DNA from: Cellvibrionales bacterium UBA4435
GTDB lineage: Bacteria; Pseudomonadota; Gammaproteobacteria; Pseudomonadales; Porticoccaceae
Assembly: GCA_002390525.1 (NCBI GenBank)
Contig: DGPR01000016.1
Span: 3,105 to 30,030 of the forward strand
DNA length: 26,926 nt
Direction: 5' to 3'
Shown here: piece after piece, positions 15,440 through 24,764 of the stretch
Position numbering within the stretch: position 1 is the first letter of the stretch
Layout: each line of letters starts with the position of its first letter
Position numbers and translations under genes: made by a program
The notes under the pieces: generated by a model
What the model was told of the DNA's origin: nothing
Seen by the model: the letters and a program-made list of their open reading frames with translations, nothing else
Databases searched by the model: none

Positions 15440-15463
15440 AATATTAATATAAATTATAAAAAT

Positions 15464-16225
15464 TTAGCTCTTTAACTGTATCCAATCGAACCCTTCATTT
15501 TGAGTTGCATAAGATACAGATGAAAGTTGTTTAGATATCTCAGAAATAGTCTCCTTTACTAATGAAATGCTATTATTATTCTCGCTAATGTGGCCTATAA
15601 CTAATTCTTGTAATTGTTCAAGCTCAATATTTTTTAAAAAATATAACATTTGTTTATTATTTAAATGACCCCAGTTACCACCTACTCTATTTTTTAAAGA
15701 TCTTGGATAAGATCCATTAAGTAACATATCCTCATCATGATTCGACTCAATCATAAGGCCGTCACAGCGCTGATAAAGCTCTATAATATGTTCTGTTATA
15801 GCGCCAACATCAGTCAAAATCCCAAAAGTTAGCAAGCCGCCTCTTATAATAAACTGAACTGGCTCTCTAGCATCATGAGGTACTGGCACGGGAGTTACTG
15901 TAAGGTTTTCAATATGAAAATCTGATTGTGTGTCAATACAAGTTAAATTTAGTGCAGATGGGTTTCTTAAGAACTTACTTGTTCCAGCAGTTGCCATTAC
16001 TGGTATTTTATATTTTTTTGCTAAGGAAGAAACACCGCGTATATGGTCTGAGTGCTCATGAGTTATTAGGATAGCATTTATTTTTGAGGGGGTTAGGCCC
16101 GAAATACTTAATCTTTTCTCAGTCTCTTTTAAAGAAAAACCACAATCCACCAAAATAACAGTATCATTATATTCAATAATTGTACTGTTACCCTTGCTGC
16201 CGCTACCGATAGAAGAAAATCTCAT
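15464..16225 (-). CDS. Metallo-beta-lactamase-fold hydrolase (WalJ/YycJ-like)
   Basis: A 253-aa protein starting MRFSSIGSGSKGNST, which is typical of the WalJ/YycJ group of MBL-fold proteins. The metal motif THEHSDH is at residues 55-61 (His56, His58, Asp60, His61); further ligand regions are PVPHDA, LTDVG, ESNHDEDML and GHLNN. The substrate is not established; nuclease or phosphodiesterase activity has been suggested for relatives. It starts 3 nt after the bamC stop, so it is in one transcript with bamC and perhaps dapA; the same dapA-bamC-MBL order is known in Pseudomonas. The upstream ribosome site is weak, consistent with coupling. Confidence 0.9.
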   Translation of the reverse strand: MRFSSIGSGSKGNSTIIEYNDTVILVDCGFSLKETEKRLSISGLTPSKINAILITHEHSDHIRGVSSLAKKYKIPVMATAGTSKFLRNPSALNLTCIDTQSDFHIENLTVTPVPVPHDAREPVQFIIRGGLLTFGILTDVGAITEHIIELYQRCDGLMIESNHDEDMLLNGSYPRSLKNRVGGNWGHLNNKQMLYFLKNIELEQLQELVIGHISENNNSISLVKETISEISKQLSSVSYATQNEGFDWIQLKS

Positions 16226-16228
16226 AAA

Positions 16229-17296
16229 TTAACTAAGATTTCCACGTATGATTTTCAATAGTTTAATTTTCGTAAGCTGATCAAGGGGAACATTGTTTTT
16301 GTTTGAAATTTTCACTATAACTTTATTTGGGCTTTGAGTAATCGTTACTTTGTATTCAAGAGCAGGTATTAACTGATCTTCCGCATCTCGAGAATTCAAA
16401 AAATTACTCACTAGTCCAAGCAAAGATTCATCCTCTGTTACTAACTCTATCTCGGTAAACTCTACTGATAATTGTCCACTCGCTTGATCATCGCTAACTA
16501 CAGAGAAACCACCTAATGATAATGATTTCAACACTGATGCCCAACTACGAGCATACCCCAACTTCATTTCTATGTATGGCTCTTCATCCTCGGGAATAAC
16601 CACTTTAACTCTCGACTCTCCACCAATATTTTGTGCAAGCAAGGAAACAGAGGTTCCGGTAACATCTGAAACTAAAGTATTAGCTATTATTTTAGTAAAC
16701 TCCTCTTCTCTGGAGAGACTCATGGAATTCAACGGCCATTCTGACAATGAATCCTCTTGACCAGCTAATGCATGCATCTGAGTAACCCTAATCTCACTAC
16801 TACTGATTCCTACACCTGGAGAGATAAGAAAACGGAATCTATGACTATGATTCTCATCATCCTTGAACTGTAACCATCCAGTATCCAGAATGCCCCCTGG
16901 TGGATCCATTTTTGCAGTAGGTATAGCGCTTCGAGTTAAAATGCTTCTGAGTCTTGGCCATACTTCTGCAGGCGGTTTATTGATTGCAATCCATTGTTTG
17001 CCAGAAAATGATAATATTTCTACTGACTCCTTTAAAAGGTTCACAGATAAAGGCTGAGGTCTGGGAGCAGAGAAAGACCTTTTAGGAAGTCCTGCGACTG
17101 GTATATTTGGAACAATATATAATTCACCAATCGCCGCATCAGCAGGTGCCTCCATAGGTAAGATTTCCTTAGAATGCAAATAATCATTAGCACGATTACG
17201 TATTGGATTTTTATCTTTGATGTCATCGATACTGCTACAAGAAGCAATGGAAAATAAAATTACAATCAACACTATCCGTTTGATTTCTATTGACAT
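16229..17296 (-). CDS. bamC: Outer membrane assembly lipoprotein BamC
   Basis: BamC is a lipoprotein subunit of the BAM complex that folds outer-membrane proteins. Residues 1-20 form a lipoprotein signal: basic MSIEIKR, a hydrophobic core, and the lipobox IASC with the lipidated Cys20. Length is 355 aa (E. coli 344). After the signal there is a flexible N-terminal part with NDYLHSKEILP, followed by two helix-grip-like domains; AINKPPAEVWPRLRSIL and GWLQFKD belong to the first, and a second lies around residues 250-350. The ATG at 17296 has GGAG 7 nt upstream. dapA ends 33 nt before it; the dapA-bamC pair is a well-known gammaproteobacterial arrangement. BamC is rare outside Gamma- and Betaproteobacteria, so it helps place the organism. 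Confidence 0.9.
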   Translation of the reverse strand: MSIEIKRIVLIVILFSIASCSSIDDIKDKNPIRNRANDYLHSKEILPMEAPADAAIGELYIVPNIPVAGLPKRSFSAPRPQPLSVNLLKESVEILSFSGKQWIAINKPPAEVWPRLRSILTRSAIPTAKMDPPGGILDTGWLQFKDDENHSHRFRFLISPGVGISSSEIRVTQMHALAGQEDSLSEWPLNSMSLSREEEFTKIIANTLVSDVTGTSVSLLAQNIGGESRVKVVIPEDEEPYIEMKLGYARSWASVLKSLSLGGFSVVSDDQASGQLSVEFTEIELVTEDESLLGLVSNFLNSRDAEDQLIPALEYKVTITQSPNKVIVKISNKNNVPLDQLTKIKLLKIIRGNLS

Positions 17297-17329
17297 CAGC
17301 TAACTCCAGTTTTCTGAATACCCTGTTAG

Positions 17330-18211
17330 TTATTTTAAAAGGTCAGCAGCCTCAAGCGCCTCACGAACCTCTATTTTCAGATCATCCGATAATTCTGTTA
17401 AAGGCAATCGAATCCCGTGTTGGATTAATCCCATTTGAGCTACTGCCCATTTTACTGGAATCGGGTTTGATTCCAAAAACAGAACATCATGGACTGGCGC
17501 AAGAAGATTATTGATATCCGTTGCCTCTTTTTTTTCTCCAGCTATTGCTAATTTACACATTTCTGCCATTAGTTTTGGAGCAACATTAGCAGTAACAGAT
17601 ACGTTTCCATGTCCACCTAATAGAATTAATTGAAGTGCAGTTGCATCATCTCCAGAGTAGATAGCAAAGTCTGAAGGGCATATTTCAATTAATTTTTTTG
17701 CTCTTTCCACATCACCAGTTGCATCTTTTATACCGACAATATTATCCACAGAAGCCAAACGATTAACAGTATCTGGGAGAATATCACATGCAGTACGCCC
17801 CGGTACGTTATATAAGATTTGTGGGATATCAACTGAATCAGCAATAGACTTATGATGCAAATAAAGTCCTTCTTGGGTAGGCTTGTTATAATAAGGGGTC
17901 ACCAGCAAGCAAGCATCGGCGCCACTTTCTTGTGCGCGTTGCGTCCACTCAATGGCTTCTTTAGTAGAGTTAGCTCCAGTGCCTGCAATCACTGGAATTC
18001 GTCCAGATGAATCCTCAACGATAGCAGCAATAGTAGCCATGTGCTCTTGGACATCCAGAGTAGGAGATTCTCCTGTGGTTCCAACTGCTACAATAGCATT
18101 TGTACCCTGTTGGATATGCCATTCAACCAGGCCTTTTAAGCGGTCCCAGTCAATCTCAAGACTGTTAGGGATCATTGGTGTCACCAAAGCAACTATACTG
18201 CCGGTAATCAT
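17330..18211 (-). CDS. dapA: 4-hydroxy-tetrahydrodipicolinate synthase
   Basis: DapA condenses pyruvate with aspartate semialdehyde, the first step specific to diaminopimelate and lysine. It has 293 aa and all active-site parts: VGTTGES (Thr45, Thr46), the Tyr in TPYYNKPTQEGL, Tyr134 and Arg139 in LYNVPGR, and the Schiff-base Lys162 in GIKDATGD. The ATG at 18211 has GAGGAA about 5 nt upstream. On the minus strand, TTGTTC-17-TACCAT upstream could be a weak promoter; a small dyad ATGGT-CAGT-ACCAT overlaps that -10. bamC follows after 33 nt. The other dap genes found here (dapC, dapD, dapE) are on the opposite strand several kilobases away. Confidence 0.97.
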   Translation of the reverse strand: MITGSIVALVTPMIPNSLEIDWDRLKGLVEWHIQQGTNAIVAVGTTGESPTLDVQEHMATIAAIVEDSSGRIPVIAGTGANSTKEAIEWTQRAQESGADACLLVTPYYNKPTQEGLYLHHKSIADSVDIPQILYNVPGRTACDILPDTVNRLASVDNIVGIKDATGDVERAKKLIEICPSDFAIYSGDDATALQLILLGGHGNVSVTANVAPKLMAEMCKLAIAGEKKEATDINNLLAPVHDVLFLESNPIPVKWAVAQMGLIQHGIRLPLTELSDDLKIEVREALEAADLLK

Positions 18212-18318
18212 CTATTTCCTCGATATCCATTAATGAATTATTCGTGATATGGTACTGACCATAACGAACTAGAACAAGCATTTGATTCATAATATTAAAT
18301 GAATTTTTCAGGTGTTTT

Positions 18319-19248
18319 TTAACCTCTTTTTTTTGAGTATGGCCTCTTCTCTCCTTTTGGGCGAGTCTTAAACCGTCGGTGCGCCCATAAATACTGATCT
18401 GGTTGCTGTAAAATCATTTTTTCAATCACTCTATTAATTCTTTCTGCATCAGAAACTTCATCATTCTCTGGGAAACTCTCTAATGGTCGATGTACAGTAA
18501 TTTTATACCCTTCATTATCAGGAAGCCTGATATGTGAAAATGGCAAGACGGCTGATTTACCAACTTTAGCAAACTTGGCAGTAGCGGTAACCGTTGCAGC
18601 TTGTATTCCAAAAAAACTCGCGAATACACTCTGTTTAGGTCCATAATCTTGATCAGGTGCATACCAAATAATTTTACCATTTTGAAGTGCTTTCAATATC
18701 CCGCGAACGTCGTCTCGAGTATACACATCGGCATCAGCTGATCTTTTAAGCCTCCCTTTTTTTTGGATATAGTCATATACTATATTTTTATGTGGGCGAT
18801 ACATTCCATCAATTTGTCGCTCCATCATGAGCCCGGAAGCTCCAACTTCTAAAGTTGTATGATGAATAGCCATAAGCAATGCACCACGTCCATTAAGATT
18901 ATCTATATGTTCAATACCCTCTACGTGAATAATTTTTTTTAGTCGACTTGTAGGCCACCACCAAGCTATTCCAACTTCAAAAAATGCAATCCCATAACTA
19001 ATAAAGTTAGCGCGCAGGAGATTTTTTTGTTCCTGTTGAGATATATCTGGGAAACAAAGCTTTAAGTTTGTTTCCGCCACCTTATAGCGATATCCTCCAA
19101 TAAAATACATCAGTAGGCCGAGTTTATGCCCAAGATAGATCATTAATGGATAAGGTAAATTGACAGCTAGCCTCCAACATCCAAAACCAAGCCATGTAAG
19201 CCATAATTTGGGATGGAAATGCCTCCATGTAAGTTGTCGATCCTTCAT
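18319..19248 (-). CDS. lpxL: Lipid A biosynthesis acyltransferase (LpxL/HtrB family)
   Basis: Enzymes of this family add a secondary acyl chain from acyl-ACP to the Kdo2-lipid IV-A precursor at the inner membrane. The protein has 309 aa, with a hydrophobic N-terminal region (about 14-50), the catalytic HHTTLE at 129-134 in the H-x4-E/D form, NKN/RPHKN-like substrate residues at YRPHKN, WYAPDQDYG, and the C-terminal YLWAHRRFKTRP. The YLWAHRRFKTRP and APDQDYG blocks fit LpxL better than LpxM. The ATG at 19248 has AGGTGA just upstream. Which acyl chain it uses cannot be read from the sequence. It lies between fabV and dapA on the same strand; fabV ends 57 nt before it. Confidence 0.92.
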   Translation of the reverse strand: MKDRQLTWRHFHPKLWLTWLGFGCWRLAVNLPYPLMIYLGHKLGLLMYFIGGYRYKVAETNLKLCFPDISQQEQKNLLRANFISYGIAFFEVGIAWWWPTSRLKKIIHVEGIEHIDNLNGRGALLMAIHHTTLEVGASGLMMERQIDGMYRPHKNIVYDYIQKKGRLKRSADADVYTRDDVRGILKALQNGKIIWYAPDQDYGPKQSVFASFFGIQAATVTATAKFAKVGKSAVLPFSHIRLPDNEGYKITVHRPLESFPENDEVSDAERINRVIEKMILQQPDQYLWAHRRFKTRPKGEKRPYSKKRG

Positions 19249-19305
19249 CAGTCACCTAAACTTTATCTGAAAAATTAAACATATTTTCATAAACTATCTT
19301 TAAAT

Positions 19306-20493
19306 CTATATCAGGTTTTTTATATCAACTATTGGATCTACTTCAGCATCATAATTAACACCAGAAACTCCGAACCCAAATAACTTAATAAACTCCTCCT
19401 TATACCCTTTGAAATCTGTCAATTCATGTAAATTTTCGGTTGTTATATTAGACCAAGCATTGGATAGTTCTTTTTGTATTTCAGGTTGAATTTCTAGTTC
19501 ATCAACCCTTAAACGCCCCACATCATCTAGACGCGGTGATTCAGAATAAAGGCATTCTGTATACAAGCGATAAAGTTGTTCGATACAACCTTCATGTGTG
19601 CCTCTCTTTTTCATTGCTTTAAATAATAAAGATAAATAAAGTGGCATTATTGGAATTGCAGAGCTTGCTTGAGTTACCACAGCTTTTAGTACTGCAACTC
19701 TAACTGTTCCATTGATAGGGGCTAAAATTTTGCTTATGCTCTTAACCTTTTTATCTAAATCTTGTTTTGCACGACCAATGGTTCCATTCCAGTATAAATC
19801 CCATGTGGCTTTTTCACCAACATAGGTAAATGCTGAGGTTGAAGCTCCTTTTGCTAAGACGCCAGCATCATTAAGTGCTTGAATCCAGAGGCTCCAATCC
19901 TCACCACCCATGACTGCTATAGTTTGTGCTATATCTTCCTCGCTAGCAGCACTTAAATTAAATTCCTGTATTTCTTCTTTGTCAGTATTAATGCCCCGAA
20001 GAGTAACATCTTTCCCAATAGGCTTAAGAGTTGAATTAAAAATTTCACCAGTTTTTGGATGTTGCCGACGCGGAGAAGCAAGACTATAAATAACCAAATC
20101 AATTTGACCTAAATCTGCCTTTATATTTTCAATTACCTTTTGTTTTATTTCGTCAGAAAAAGCATCGCCATTAATACTTTTGGCATATAAGCTCTCTGAT
20201 GAGGCATACTTATGAAAAGCTGCTGAGTTATACCAACCAGCTGAAGCTGTTTTTTTCTCGCCTGCTGGTTTTTCAAAAAAAACACCTAGAGTTGAAGCAC
20301 CACTGCCGAAGGCAGCTGTAATTCTTGCAGCTAAACCATAACCAGTTGATGCTCCAATGACTAATACCCGCTTTGGTCCATCAAAAGTTTGCTGTTTCTT
20401 TATATAGTCAATTTGTTCTTTTACATTAGCGTCGCAGCCGAATGGATGTGCAGTAATACACATAAACCCGCGAACTTTTGGCTTAATAATCAT
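19306..20493 (-). CDS. fabV: Enoyl-[acyl-carrier-protein] reductase, FabV type
   Basis: FabV catalyses the last, NADH-dependent reduction of each fatty-acid elongation cycle. The 395-aa length, much longer than FabI (~260 aa), and the start [20 protein letters not shown] are diagnostic. The nucleotide-binding motif IGASTGYG is at 46-53, and the catalytic pair is Tyr234-x8-Lys243 in [10 protein letters not shown]. The ATG at 20493 has GGAG upstream. FabV proteins characterised in Vibrio and Pseudomonas are strongly resistant to triclosan. It is directly upstream of lpxL, which would use the acyl-ACP pool it helps to supply; this link is inferred. Confidence 0.96.
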   Translation of the reverse strand: MIIKPKVRGFMCITAHPFGCDANVKEQIDYIKKQQTFDGPKRVLVIGASTGYGLAARITAAFGSGASTLGVFFEKPAGEKKTASAGWYNSAAFHKYASSESLYAKSINGDAFSDEIKQKVIENIKADLGQIDLVIYSLASPRRQHPKTGEIFNSTLKPIGKDVTLRGINTDKEEIQEFNLSAASEEDIAQTIAVMGGEDWSLWIQALNDAGVLAKGASTSAFTYVGEKATWDLYWNGTIGRAKQDLDKKVKSISKILAPINGTVRVAVLKAVVTQASSAIPIMPLYLSLLFKAMKKRGTHEGCIEQLYRLYTECLYSESPRLDDVGRLRVDELEIQPEIQKELSNAWSNITTENLHELTDFKGYKEEFIKLFGFGVSGVNYDAEVDPIVDIKNLI

Positions 20494-20681
20494 TCTTTAT
20501 CTCCGAAGAATCCAAAAAAGATACTTTTAAATTAAGTTAGATTTGCATGATACATTGTAGTTATATGTCCACCAAGTAATCAAAGAAGCCTAAAAATCAA
20601 AAAAGACTCTGGTAAAAATTCTCTTTTTGAATAAAACTATCATTTATAGTACAGCACCCTATCAAAAAAAAAGGTAAAATT

Positions 20682-21077
20682 ATGTTCAATAAAGATTCGA
20701 TTGCCAAACTAATTCTCCGATTATCTCTTGGATTTCTGATTCTATTTCATGGTGTCGCAAAAGTCATAGATCCATCATCTATTGAATTTTTTGGTAATCG
20801 CCTGGCTGAATTCAGTCTTCCTTCCCTCTTAGCCTACGGTGTCTATATAGGAGAATTGGTTGCCCCACTAATGCTGATTATTGGTTTCTATACACGCACA
20901 GCAGCATTTTTAATTACCGTAAATATGGTTTTTGCAATCATGTTATTTCATATCCATCACCTCATAGAGCTAAATCAATATGGTGGCTGGGAACTGGAAC
21001 TTCAGGGTTTTTATTTCCTTACAGCGATAATAATTTTTCTTCAAGGCAGTGGCAAATATGCAGTAAGGCCAAGTTGA
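20682..21077 (+). CDS. DoxX-family membrane protein
   Basis: A 131-aa integral membrane protein with about four hydrophobic segments (near residues 9-25, 46-66, 71-91 and 106-121). Features of the DoxX family are LRLSLGFLILFHGVAKV near the N terminus and YIGELVAPLMLIIGFYTRTAA in the middle. The function of this family in proteobacteria is not well defined; a role in redox or quinone-linked processes has been proposed for some members. It is divergent from fabV with a 188-bp gap and has AAAGG 7 nt before the ATG. purC follows after 96 nt. Confidence 0.85.
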   Translation: MFNKDSIAKLILRLSLGFLILFHGVAKVIDPSSIEFFGNRLAEFSLPSLLAYGVYIGELVAPLMLIIGFYTRTAAFLITVNMVFAIMLFHIHHLIELNQYGGWELELQGFYFLTAIIIFLQGSGKYAVRPS

Positions 21078-21173
21078 TATAAACTTAATAATTTATGAAG
21101 CTTGATAGATTTTATTATTTATAAACAGTCTTATACGAATAACCTAATAAATATACATACGAGGTAATCAATA

Positions 21174-22277
21174 ATGTTACTCTGCGATAAGATACTCGCT
21201 ATTAATAACGATTTGCCAATAAGAACAGATAGTCCAATTCATAGTGGCAAGGTTCGATCTGTATACTCCTTAACAGCTGAAGATAGTCGTAGATTAATTC
21301 AACTGAAGGGCTACAAGGTCGCAACAGACGCACCTTTAGCAGTGATGATAATAAGTGATCGTATTTCAGCTTTCGATTGTATTTGGAGGGGAGAGGCAGG
21401 TATGGATGGCGTTCCAGGTAAAGGGGCTGCACTGAACGCTATTTCCAGTTACTGGTTCAAATTGTTTAGTGAAAAAAAATTAGCTGATAGTCATATTCTT
21501 GATATTCCACACCCTTTTGTTTGGATAGTTCAAAAAGCAAAACCAGTGATGATTGAAGCTATCTGTAGAAATTATATAACTGGTTCAATGTGGAGATCTT
21601 ATTCCAAAGGGGAACGTGAATTTTGTGGAATAAAGCTTACAAATGATCTGAAAAAAGATCAAAAACTAGACGAGCTATTAATAACTCCGTCTACAAAAGG
21701 GGTCTTAACAGGCTTATCCGGTATCCCTGAAGCTGACGACGTAAACATAACTCGAACCGATATTCTTAATAACTATAAATCTCTAAATTTCAAAAATATA
21801 CCTGATATCGATCATTATGAAAAACTTCTCAAGGAAGGATTTGAAGTTATAAACTCTAATTTAGCTAAAATAGATCAAATATTTGTTGATACTAAATTTG
21901 AGTTTGGTTACGTAAAAGATGACAGAGGAAATGAAAAACTCATTTATATGGATGAAGTCGGAACACCAGATTCTTCAAGGATTTGGGATGGTCCATCATA
22001 CAGAAAGGGTAAGATAATTGAAAACTCAAAAGAGGTGTTTCGTCAACTGCTACTAAATCATTTTCCGGATTCAGATATACTATTGAATAAGGATAGAATT
22101 AGTGAGCGTGAAGCACTAGCTAGAGATAATAAACTTCCTAAAGAAGTTCTTATGAAGGTGTCTAAAACATACGCCGAGATAGCCAAAAAAATAACTGGCG
22201 AAAAGATTTTGTTATCAGAAAATCCTAAAGCTGAAATAATAGAAGTTCTTGATAAAGATTATGGGCTTATCGTCTAA
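21174..22277 (+). CDS. purC: Phosphoribosylaminoimidazole-succinocarboxamide synthase (long type)
   Basis: PurC (SAICAR synthase) joins aspartate to CAIR with ATP in purine synthesis. At 367 aa this is the longer form found in Vibrio/Shewanella-type gammaproteobacteria rather than the ~237-aa E. coli form. Seen: [10 protein letters not shown] at 24-33, [27 protein letters not shown], the ATP/metal block [10 protein letters not shown], and [15 protein letters not shown]. The ATG at 21174 has GAGG about 9 nt upstream. No PurR-like operator is visible in the 96-bp upstream region. The 3' end overlaps the convergent alr gene by 11 bp. Confidence 0.95.
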   Translation: MLLCDKILAINNDLPIRTDSPIHSGKVRSVYSLTAEDSRRLIQLKGYKVATDAPLAVMIISDRISAFDCIWRGEAGMDGVPGKGAALNAISSYWFKLFSEKKLADSHILDIPHPFVWIVQKAKPVMIEAICRNYITGSMWRSYSKGEREFCGIKLTNDLKKDQKLDELLITPSTKGVLTGLSGIPEADDVNITRTDILNNYKSLNFKNIPDIDHYEKLLKEGFEVINSNLAKIDQIFVDTKFEFGYVKDDRGNEKLIYMDEVGTPDSSRIWDGPSYRKGKIIENSKEVFRQLLLNHFPDSDILLNKDRISEREALARDNKLPKEVLMKVSKTYAEIAKKITGEKILLSENPKAEIIEVLDKDYGLIV

Positions 22278-23364
22278 TATCTTTTTCTGTGTATATACGC
22301 CTTGTACGAGCTGGCATTCGGGTTAATAATTCATAGCTAATTGTTCCAGCACATTTGGCTATTTCATCTATAGATAAATCTTTACCCCAAAGAATAACTT
22401 CATCACCTAGCTCAACTAACGGCAGGTCTGTAACATCAATAGTTATCATGTCCATAGAGACTCTTCCTGCAATAGGGCAGCGCTTCCCGCGAATTAATAC
22501 AGGAGTTCCATTTGATGCATTAAGGGGGTATCCATCTCCATAGCCTATCGCAACTGTAGCTATAACTGTCTGACGATCGGCCTTCCAAGTAGCAGCGTAC
22601 CCTACCGTCTCACCAATTTTTATAGTCCTTAAAGCAATTATCTCAGATTTAAGAGTCATTACCTGTCTCAATTTGCTTGTCCCACACTTAGGAGCAGAAA
22701 AAGGTGACCCTCCATAGAGCATAATACCTAGTCGATTCCAATCTGCTCTTGTTTGAGGCCACCCTATCAAACCTGCTGAATTACAAAAACTTGTATTAAC
22801 AGAAAGATCTTTCATGGCGTTTTTTATACGGGACAGCTGTGTTGATGTAAAATCATTTTCTAAGTCATCAGCGCAAGAGAAGTGTGTCGCAATAATAATA
22901 TTGTCCGAAACATTATCAGAAGCGCTGAGATCTTTATAAATGCTTATTAGCTCTTCAGGGGTGATACCAAGTCTATGCATTCCAGTATCTACAAAAATCC
23001 ATACATTTAAGGGAACAGAAATTTGAGCCTCAATTATGGCATTTTTTTGTTTTTGATTAACACAAGAAATAGAAAAGTTATTTTTTGATGCAATGGTGAT
23101 CTCATCATCAGAAAATGTGCCCTCAAGCAAATGGACCGGGGTCTTTATTCCTGCCTCACGAAGCTCAATAGCTTCCTCTATAGAGGCAACGCCAAAAGCA
23201 TCTACATTATCAGAAAGAGCTTTAGAAACACCTATAGCACCGTGACCATAGGCATCGGCTTTGATGACTGCCATAATTTTTGAGTATTGAGAAAGATCAA
23301 TAGCAACCTTTAAGTTATATCTCAGGGCATCTAGATCAATAAGAGCTTTAGCTGGACGAGCCAT
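22267..23364 (-). CDS. alr: Alanine racemase
   Basis: Alanine racemase interconverts L- and D-alanine with PLP, supplying D-alanine for peptidoglycan. The 365-aa protein has the PLP lysine Lys35 in [11 protein letters not shown] and the opposing catalytic Tyr256 in VGYAATW, plus [13 protein letters not shown] and [16 protein letters not shown] of the beta domain. Whether it is the biosynthetic (Alr) or catabolic (DadX) paralogue cannot be read from sequence; no dadA is nearby and dat lies directly upstream, so a biosynthetic role is favoured. The ribosome site is poor. The gene ends in an 11-bp tail-to-tail overlap with purC. Confidence 0.95.
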   Translation of the reverse strand: MARPAKALIDLDALRYNLKVAIDLSQYSKIMAVIKADAYGHGAIGVSKALSDNVDAFGVASIEEAIELREAGIKTPVHLLEGTFSDDEITIASKNNFSISCVNQKQKNAIIEAQISVPLNVWIFVDTGMHRLGITPEELISIYKDLSASDNVSDNIIIATHFSCADDLENDFTSTQLSRIKNAMKDLSVNTSFCNSAGLIGWPQTRADWNRLGIMLYGGSPFSAPKCGTSKLRQVMTLKSEIIALRTIKIGETVGYAATWKADRQTVIATVAIGYGDGYPLNASNGTPVLIRGKRCPIAGRVSMDMITIDVTDLPLVELGDEVILWGKDLSIDEIAKCAGTISYELLTRMPARTRRIYTEKDIRR

Positions 23365-23442
23365 AATGGAATTAAAACCCCCAAATATCTTTTTTTACTA
23401 TTAACTAATAAGTTAAATTTAATTTATGAGTATCAATTAACC

Positions 23443-24300
23443 TTAATAATTCTTCTTACCATTAGAATAAATTTTTTGAGCCAACAACCATACATTCCCA
23501 ATTTCACCATTACCAATAAGATTTCCATCAACCTCTACTACTGGAATTACACCTTTAGAAGAGCTTGTCACCCATACTTCAGCTGCTGAGTAAACCTCTT
23601 TCTTAGTTATAATTCGCTCCTGTATTGCAATAGAGCCATCTTTTCTTAATAAATCCAATAAGATATGGCGAGTAACACCTGGTAATATATGGTTGTCTAA
23701 TGGAGGAGTGATAACAGTTCCATCTTCAACAATATAAGCGTTGCAGGTAGTTCCTTCTCTCAACTCATCACTGCCATTAAATAACAATGTCTCATCAAAG
23801 CCCTTTTTATATCCTTGTTGAAAATGCATTAAATTACCGAGCAACGCTGTAGATTTTATTTGACAACGAGACCAACGAAGATCAAGACTGGTATTTACTT
23901 TATATGGTGTCATTTTAGATTTATGGACTTCTTGCTCAGGTGATATTTTAAAAGAAAAAGCAAAAACTGTTGGATTAATTCCATTTTCATAGGAATGTGA
24001 GCGATTGTGTTCTTTTCCACGACTTACATGAAGATATATTCCCAGACTTCCAAAACCGTTTTTTTTAATAAGCGTCTTACAGAGGTCTAGCCATGTTTGA
24101 TGGGGCCAATTCAAATTGATATCAAGTGCAGATAAATTAGTGTTTAAACGATTTATATGTAAATCAAACCCAATTATTTGGCCATCGTAGCTTGGAAGAA
24201 CCTCGTAGACCCCGTCCCCAAACAAAAATCCCCTATCCATTGGCGATATTGTAGCTTCTTCAAGAGGAATATACTTATGATTGAGAAAAACTATACTCAT
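23443..24300 (-). CDS. dat: D-amino-acid transaminase (class IV PLP aminotransferase)
   Basis: The enzyme interconverts D-alanine with 2-oxoglutarate and pyruvate with D-glutamate. It has 285 aa and the fold-type IV signature: MDRGFLFGDGVYEV at 21-34, the PLP lysine Lys149 in CQIKSTALLGN, Glu182 in LREGTTCNAYIV, and LPGVTRHILLDLL. The carboxylate-trap residues Arg100 and His102 (NRSH, after VSRGKE) match the R-x-H of bacterial D-amino-acid aminotransferases and argue against branched-chain transaminase (IlvE) and aminodeoxychorismate lyase (PabC). alr downstream supports the D-amino-acid role. It starts 22 nt after the gloA stop with a short AGG site. Confidence 0.9.
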   Translation of the reverse strand: MSIVFLNHKYIPLEEATISPMDRGFLFGDGVYEVLPSYDGQIIGFDLHINRLNTNLSALDINLNWPHQTWLDLCKTLIKKNGFGSLGIYLHVSRGKEHNRSHSYENGINPTVFAFSFKISPEQEVHKSKMTPYKVNTSLDLRWSRCQIKSTALLGNLMHFQQGYKKGFDETLLFNGSDELREGTTCNAYIVEDGTVITPPLDNHILPGVTRHILLDLLRKDGSIAIQERIITKKEVYSAAEVWVTSSSKGVIPVVEVDGNLIGNGEIGNVWLLAQKIYSNGKKNY

Positions 24301-24322
24301 TCAATTACCTAGATTATTGATT

Positions 24323-24706
24323 TTAATTTTCAGACAATAATTCAATTTTATAGCCATCAGGGTCTTTCACAAATGCCAATACAGTATCACCGAATTTCAT
24401 AGGGCCGGGCTCGCGGTCAATAATTCCCCCAGCTAATCTTATTTTTTCACAAGCTTCATACACATCTTCAACGCCCACAGCGATATGCCCATAACCATCA
24501 CCATGATCATAATTTTTTTTGTCCCAATTATGAGTCAGCTCAAGTACTGTATTTTCAGATTCATATCCATAACCAAGAAAAGCTAATGTGAACCTTCCAC
24601 TAGGATAGTCTTTGGATCTTATGAGATTCATACCTAAAGTTTCAGTATAAAATTTAATCGATCGCTTAAGATCTCGAACGCGCAACATAGTGTGTAACAA
24701 ACGCAT
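24323..24706 (-). CDS. gloA: Lactoylglutathione lyase (glyoxalase I)
   Basis: GloA isomerises the hemithioacetal of methylglyoxal and glutathione to S-lactoylglutathione. The frame is open up to 24814, into argG, but the ATG at 24706 gives 127 aa and places all four metal ligands at the E. coli positions: His5 (LLHTML), Glu56 (LELTHNW), His74 (GHIAVGV) and Glu122 (KIELL). This settles the start; a GAAGAG stretch lies upstream. The short loops resemble the nickel-dependent bacterial form. It lies 58 nt after argG and 22 nt before dat, probably in one transcript. Confidence 0.96.
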   Translation of the reverse strand: MRLLHTMLRVRDLKRSIKFYTETLGMNLIRSKDYPSGRFTLAFLGYGYESENTVLELTHNWDKKNYDHGDGYGHIAVGVEDVYEACEKIRLAGGIIDREPGPMKFGDTVLAFVKDPDGYKIELLSEN

Positions 24707-24764
24707 GATATCACTCTTCTTCGGAAAAATTTCTAAAGGGGACAGAAACTTTTTAATATAAAAT

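Larger units (their letters stand above)
14932..15463. other. 532-bp non-coding AT-rich spacer between rsmJ and the MBL-fold gene
   Basis: The longest gene-free stretch in the window, with no open frame of note on either strand. It holds several DnaA-box-like 9-mers, an IHF-consensus match, AT-rich blocks on both sides of them, and small inverted repeats such as ATATTG-AA-CAATAT (15345-15358). No tRNA, IS end or GC-rich terminator is visible and there are no GATC sites. It must also carry the promoter of rsmJ. Confidence 0.8.
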
